Below, in pieces: positions 5,339-8,988 of a stretch of DNA of 8,988 bases. Numbering within the stretch: the first letter of the stretch is position 1; every line of letters begins with the position of its first letter. The position numbers and the translations under genes are program-made. The stretch is taken from assembly GCA_035526665.1 (NCBI GenBank), contig DATLBY010000140.1, positions 1-8,988 of the forward strand, in the 5' to 3' direction. Below the pieces are notes generated by a model. That model worked only from the letters and a program-made list of their open reading frames with translations. It was not told where the DNA came from and did not search any database. This DNA is from DATLBY01 sp035526665. Lineage in GTDB: Bacteria > Acidobacteriota > Terriglobia > Bryobacterales > Bryobacteraceae.

Positions 5339-7741
5339 ATGACTTTCAATGCGAGGATCTATATCGCCGTATTCCTCGCCCTCGGGTTTGCGGTTCTGGG
5401 CGCCTCATTGGGAAATTGGCTGCCGACGCATCCCGCCAAATTTGCAGCCTACTTTGTGGTGGCGCTACTCGCCTCGGTTTTAAAAGTGAGCCTCCCCGGC
5501 ATGGCTGGAAGAATGTCGTTCAACTTCCTTTTCGTGTTGATGGGAATCGTAGATCTTGCGCTGCCGGAAACCCTGATAATAGGCTCCTGCGCGCTCTTGA
5601 TCGAATCGGTCTGGCGGCCGCGGGTGCGTTCCACGCCCTTACAGATTTGCTTCGCCATTGCAAACATGGCGGTGGCGGTCTCCTGTACTTTCCTGACCTA
5701 TCATTCTCCGTATCTGCTGTTGCATCACGTGAGCATGCCCATCCGGCTCGCCGTTGCCACAACCGTCTTTTTCTTCGTCAGTACGTTCCCCGTATCCGCC
5801 GTGACGGCTCTTAGCGAAGGCAAATCCCTCTGGAAACTCTGGCAGCAATCGTATTTTTTGCTGTATCCCTATTACCTGGCGGGAGCCGCGCTCACGATTG
5901 CTTTCGAGGAGGCGGTTGCGCTCGCCGGCTGGCAGACCGCTCTGCTGATTCTTCCAGTCACCTACCTGCTGGTCAGGACCTACCGGCTTTACCTGGCACG
6001 GGTAGAAGACGAAAAGGTTCATGCCGAGCAGATGGCGTCGCTGCATTTGCGGACGATCGAGGCCCTGGCGCTCGCCATCGACGCCAAGGACAATACAACG
6101 CACGATCATCTGAAGCGCGTACAAGTGTATGCGCTCGCGGTGGGACGCGAGCTGGATCTTTCCGAGGATGAGTTGAATGCCCTCCGGGCCGCTGCCCTGC
6201 TGCACGATATAGGGAAACTCGCGGTCCCCGAGCACATCATTTCCAAGCCGGGAAAGCTGACACCGGAAGAGTTCGAAAAGATGAAGATTCACCCGGTCGT
6301 GGGCGCCGAGATCCTCGAGCATGTGCAATTCCCGTATCCGGTGGTGCCCATCGTCCGGGCCCATCATGAGCGCTGGAACGGAACCGGATACCCGTATGGC
6401 CTCCGCGGGGCCGACATTCCGATCGGCGCACGGATCATCGCGGCGGTAGATGCGCTGGACGCTCTGGCTTCAGACCGCCAATACCGGCGAGCCCTGCCGC
6501 TGGACGAGGCGATGGCGAAAGTCGAACTTGAGTCGGGCCGTAGTTTCGATCCCGCGGTAGTAAACGTCCTGAAGCGGCGGTACGTCGAACTCGAACGGGA
6601 GGCGCAGAAACCCACAAGCCCGGGCACGAAACTGTCGACGGATGCGAAAATCTCGCGGGGAGATGCGCCGGCCGCCGGCTTCGAATCCAGTGGCGGACCG
6701 GTAGCCCCCGGAACTCCGGCGGCGTCGCATGATTTTCTCTACTCCCTGGCGGCAGCGCGCGAACATGTGCAAACGCTGTTTGATGGAGACCACGTATCCG
6801 GCTCCGATCTGACACTCGATGAATCGCTGTCGGTGTTCGACGTCCGGCTGAAACGGATGATTCCTTTCGACGCGTTGGCCTTCTATTTCCTGCAGGAAGA
6901 TAAGCTGGTGCCCGGCTATGTCAGCGGCGATAATTACCGGCTCTTCTCCTCGCTGCGTATTCCCATCGGGCAGGGACTATCGGGATGGGTGGCCGAGAAT
7001 CGAATGCCGATTATTAATGGAAACCCGTCCGTCGAGCCCGGCTACCTGAATGATCCCAGCGTGTTCAGCACGCTCCGTTCCGCACTTTCCCTCCCGCTGG
7101 AAGGCACTGCGGGAGTGATCGGAGTTCTCAGCCTCTACCATGAAGGCCGCGATGCCTTCACCAAGCAACATCTGCGGCTGCTGGAGTCCATCATGCCGAA
7201 GCTCGCTCTTTCGGTCGAGACCGCCTGCCGCCGGCAGCAGTGTGAAGATCCGTCCCTGGTGGAGTCTGCCCGCCTGCAAGACGCACATTCTCTCCTGGTG
7301 CACCTCGAAGCCGAGTTGACCCGTTGCAAACGGATGACCATCCCCCTGGCGGTGCTGACCTGTAGGATCGAAGGATTGCGTAAGGTGGGTGAGCGCTTTG
7401 GCGAGGCCGAGATGCAGCGAGTGCTGCGCGCCATCACCGTCACGATGAAAGGCAATTGCACCAGCTACGATTATCTGGCCCGCATGGGCAGCAATGAATT
7501 CGTTCTGGTACTTCCCGGACTGCAGGCGGCAGCCGTGCGGGCGAAGGCCGCGAGGCTGATGCAGATCTCACCGGTTGCCGGCGGAGAGACGCTCACTTTA
7601 GATGTCGGCGACGCCTATTTCCCGGACGACTCTGACAATGCCGAACAACTCATGGCTGCCGCCGACCGCCGGCTGTATGAAGTGAAGCTTCAGAGGTCCA
7701 ACCCGGCCGCCGCCTCCTCGCAACCGCGCTGGCTTCAGTAA
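5339..7741 (+). CDS. Membrane-bound HD-GYP phosphodiesterase with GAF and degenerate GGDEF domains
   Basis: An 800-residue signalling protein. Residues 1-215 hold about seven or eight hydrophobic segments (near 5-27, 33-52, 60-76, 78-92, 102-122, 135-158, 172-196, 199-215), a multi-pass sensor region of MASE type that I cannot name. The HD-GYP domain (about 235-425) hydrolyses cyclic dinucleotides, classically c-di-GMP, and is intact: His255, His289-Asp290 (LLHDIGK) with Lys293, His318, His342-His343, NGTGYP at 347-352, and Asp371. A Pro/Gly/Ser-rich linker (about 422-462) leads to a GAF domain (about 467-632), a small-ligand or redox sensor. The C-terminus (about 648-785) has the GGDEF fold, ending AAADRRLYEVK, but the signature is GSNEF at 717-721, and the first metal Asp and guanine-binding Asn are replaced (Arg676, Gly684), so it is probably not a cyclase. 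The ATG lies just before the first membrane helix. Convergent with the next gene, 3 bp between stops. Confidence -1.
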   Translation: MTFNARIYIAVFLALGFAVLGASLGNWLPTHPAKFAAYFVVALLASVLKVSLPGMAGRMSFNFLFVLMGIVDLALPETLIIGSCALLIESVWRPRVRSTPLQICFAIANMAVAVSCTFLTYHSPYLLLHHVSMPIRLAVATTVFFFVSTFPVSAVTALSEGKSLWKLWQQSYFLLYPYYLAGAALTIAFEEAVALAGWQTALLILPVTYLLVRTYRLYLARVEDEKVHAEQMASLHLRTIEALALAIDAKDNTTHDHLKRVQVYALAVGRELDLSEDELNALRAAALLHDIGKLAVPEHIISKPGKLTPEEFEKMKIHPVVGAEILEHVQFPYPVVPIVRAHHERWNGTGYPYGLRGADIPIGARIIAAVDALDALASDRQYRRALPLDEAMAKVELESGRSFDPAVVNVLKRRYVELEREAQKPTSPGTKLSTDAKISRGDAPAAGFESSGGPVAPGTPAASHDFLYSLAAAREHVQTLFDGDHVSGSDLTLDESLSVFDVRLKRMIPFDALAFYFLQEDKLVPGYVSGDNYRLFSSLRIPIGQGLSGWVAENRMPIINGNPSVEPGYLNDPSVFSTLRSALSLPLEGTAGVIGVLSLYHEGRDAFTKQHLRLLESIMPKLALSVETACRRQQCEDPSLVESARLQDAHSLLVHLEAELTRCKRMTIPLAVLTCRIEGLRKVGERFGEAEMQRVLRAITVTMKGNCTSYDYLARMGSNEFVLVLPGLQAAAVRAKAARLMQISPVAGGETLTLDVGDAYFPDDSDNAEQLMAAADRRLYEVKLQRSNPAAASSQPRWLQ

Positions 7742-7744
7742 GGT

Positions 7745-8836
7745 TTAGCTCTCCGTCTTTTCAACGAACTTTTCCACCGCCATGGTGTAGATAGCGGGCT
7801 TGCCCTGCTTATCTGTCTGGAAGAAAATACGCTGGCTGTTCGGCGAAAACAGAATTGGAACACGATCGGCGTGGGACGACCGGTGCTCGCACATCGTGAG
7901 TTCCCGGTGGGTCACACGCAGCAATAGAAGCACGTGAGGCGAGGCCCGGTTGGCGCTCACTCCCGCAAAAACAGACGAGTCTCCGTTGGGCGAGAAGTTC
8001 ACGAACTGACTCGTCTTTGCGATTAGCTTATCTTCGTTGCTGTCTGGCGTGCATTCACGCAGCTCATGTAGCCGGGTAGTGTCTTCCGGATAGCTCAGGT
8101 ACAACACTGTCTTGCCGTCCAGCGACCACAACGCGGGTCCAATTTTAGCGCCACTGGCGGTCTTTAACTTCCGGTTCTGTTTCCCTTCATAGTCCGTTAC
8201 CCAGAGGGAGTCACCCAGTCGGTAGAGAATCCCCGCGCGCCGCGGCCGCGGCCTGGCATCGCTGATGCCGCCGGTAGTTTCCAGAACCGTTGTTGGCATT
8301 TTGCCTGACATTGCAATTAGCCGGAGCCGCGACCGATCACCTCGCGCTTCCCCGAATGCGCCGTGCAGGCCGTCGATCGAGAGCCCGAATCCGCCCGCCC
8401 TCTCCCAGCCTTCCTCCACCTCGTAGATTCGCCTGGTTCGCGGGCCCGTCGCGGCGGTCAACACGCGGCCGTCGAAAAAGCAGACGCTGCGCTCATCCGG
8501 CAGAAAAGACAGCGTGGAAGAATCGAGTGACGCCGCGTTGCTCAACTGCCGTGCCTCGCCCGTTTTGGTATCGATGCGGAACGCCTGAAGGGCCCCGCTG
8601 CGATCGGAAGAGCAGAGTACCGCACTTCCGCGTGACGAGATGGCGCGTAGATTTGCTGGAGGCAAAAAGCTGCTATACGCCGGATCGGTCAGCCGCACAA
8701 CATCGAATTCGGTGGCGGGATCGCGGAAACGCTTCGCCTCGGAAGAAGAGACCTCGGCCTGCAGCAGCGCGGGTGCGCTCCACCGGGCCACGCCGAGACT
8801 GATTAGAAACGCCCGTCGCGAAGAACCGGCACGCAT
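7745..8836 (-). CDS. Tat-exported beta-propeller protein (TolB / oligogalacturonate-lyase-like)
   Basis: A 363-residue protein that starts with a twin-arginine signal: SRRAFLI at 6-12 fits the Tat consensus, followed by a hydrophobic stretch and a probable cleavage near LLQA (about 24-27). Such proteins are exported folded to the periplasm. The body reads as repeated PD40/WD40-like blades, each with a 'SPDG..i.f.s' type strand: STLSFLPDERSVCFF (107-121), GPALWSLDGKTVLYLSY (233-249), FVNFSPNGDSSVFAG (278-292) and PILFSPNSQRIFFQT (327-341). Acidobacterial relatives are, as I recall, often labelled oligogalacturonate lyase family or TolB-like. The His-Pro-His metal motif I would expect just before the last SP(D/N) blade of a true oligogalacturonate lyase is not visible here, so pectate-fragment cleavage is doubtful. 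The gene follows the DUF3500 gene by 29 bp on the same strand, suggesting an operon. No good Shine-Dalgarno is seen. Function unknown. Confidence -1.
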   Translation of the reverse strand: MRAGSSRRAFLISLGVARWSAPALLQAEVSSSEAKRFRDPATEFDVVRLTDPAYSSFLPPANLRAISSRGSAVLCSSDRSGALQAFRIDTKTGEARQLSNAASLDSSTLSFLPDERSVCFFDGRVLTAATGPRTRRIYEVEEGWERAGGFGLSIDGLHGAFGEARGDRSRLRLIAMSGKMPTTVLETTGGISDARPRPRRAGILYRLGDSLWVTDYEGKQNRKLKTASGAKIGPALWSLDGKTVLYLSYPEDTTRLHELRECTPDSNEDKLIAKTSQFVNFSPNGDSSVFAGVSANRASPHVLLLLRVTHRELTMCEHRSSHADRVPILFSPNSQRIFFQTDKQGKPAIYTMAVEKFVEKTES

Positions 8837-8865
8837 ACCGGCATAGTATCACGCGGCCAGAGCCG

Positions 8866-8988
8866 TTAATGGTGACTAGTCTGGTAGTGTTCGCGCAGCA
8901 GATCGCGGCCGAAATCGCCGTTATAATCGCGCCACACCGAGTGGACGTGATTGGCGTCGTTCTGCGTGTTGTCATACTCCACCAGGAA
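8866..8988 (-). CDS. C-terminal end of a DUF3500 family protein (5' part outside the window)
   Basis: Forty in-frame codons and a TAA stop (8866-8868) read from the right edge on the minus strand. The peptide contains VEYDNTQNDANHVHSVWRD and then GDFGRDLLREHY, which I recognise as the conserved C-terminal end of DUF3500 proteins. Members are mostly exported proteins of a few hundred residues with unknown function; the conserved Asn, His and Trp residues of this tail suggest a possible active or ligand site, but none is established. The gene lies immediately upstream of the Tat propeller gene on the same strand, 29 bp apart, so the two are probably co-transcribed. The start and most of the protein lie beyond the window. 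Confidence -1.
   Translation of the reverse strand, partial: FLVEYDNTQNDANHVHSVWRDYNGDFGRDLLREHYQTSHH

Noticed and set aside
5639..6367. 242-residue minus-strand open frame
   Set aside because: It lies wholly antisense within the HD-GYP gene, whose reading frame carries complete domain motifs; the antisense sequence has no protein-like character.
8673..8975. 100-residue minus-strand open frame near the right edge
   Set aside because: It is in a different frame from the DUF3500 tail and the propeller, both of which have recognisable sequence; this frame overlaps both and is Arg/Thr-rich noise.

Overview
The window looks like ordinary chromosomal DNA of a GC-rich, Gram-negative, soil-type bacterium, most likely a member of the Acidobacteriota in the Bryobacterales / 'Candidatus Solibacter' neighbourhood. 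That placement is an inference from gene content: a DUF3500 protein next to a Tat-exported beta-propeller protein, a membrane-anchored coiled-coil protein of a type I associate with this phylum, an RND-type lipoprotein adaptor, a large HD-GYP signalling protein, and mostly single-gene transcription units on alternating strands. No tRNA, rRNA, CRISPR array, insertion sequence, integrase or phage gene is visible.

Layout, left to right. Positions 1-869 (minus) hold a secreted metzincin-like metalloprotease that runs to the left window edge; its zinc motif reads QEVAHTFGLDH, with Gln in place of the first zinc-binding His. A methyltransferase (1027-1734, minus) and a type II thymidine kinase (1775-2389, plus) are divergent across only 40 bp. 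A perfect 7-bp inverted repeat there covers the kinase start codon. Next come a membrane-anchored coiled-coil protein (2464-3342, plus), a strong GC hairpin, and a small single-pass membrane protein (3469-3915, plus) whose tail is built from three 24-bp tandem repeats. Convergent to it is a lipoprotein RND/MFP-type efflux adaptor (3925-5160, minus). Across a 178-bp regulatory gap, a large multi-domain signalling protein (5339-7741, plus) carries a multi-pass membrane region, an intact HD-GYP phosphodiesterase domain, a GAF domain and a degenerate GGDEF domain. It converges, 3 bp apart, on a Tat-exported beta-propeller protein (7745-8836, minus), which lies 29 bp downstream of the C-terminal end of a DUF3500 protein (8866-8988, minus, running off the right edge).

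How the genes work together: six of the nine genes are predicted to be envelope-associated or exported (protease, coiled-coil protein, small membrane protein, adaptor, HD-GYP receptor, propeller), and DUF3500 proteins are usually exported too. There is no convincing multi-gene pathway. The only likely operon is DUF3500 plus propeller. The adaptor and the HD-GYP protein share a divergent promoter region and could be co-regulated, but that is only an inference. I see no new defence, mobile or biosynthetic system. The points most worth a second look are the protease active-site variant, the dead-looking cyclase domain attached to an intact HD-GYP domain, the hairpin over the thymidine kinase start, and the coiled-coil protein of unknown function.
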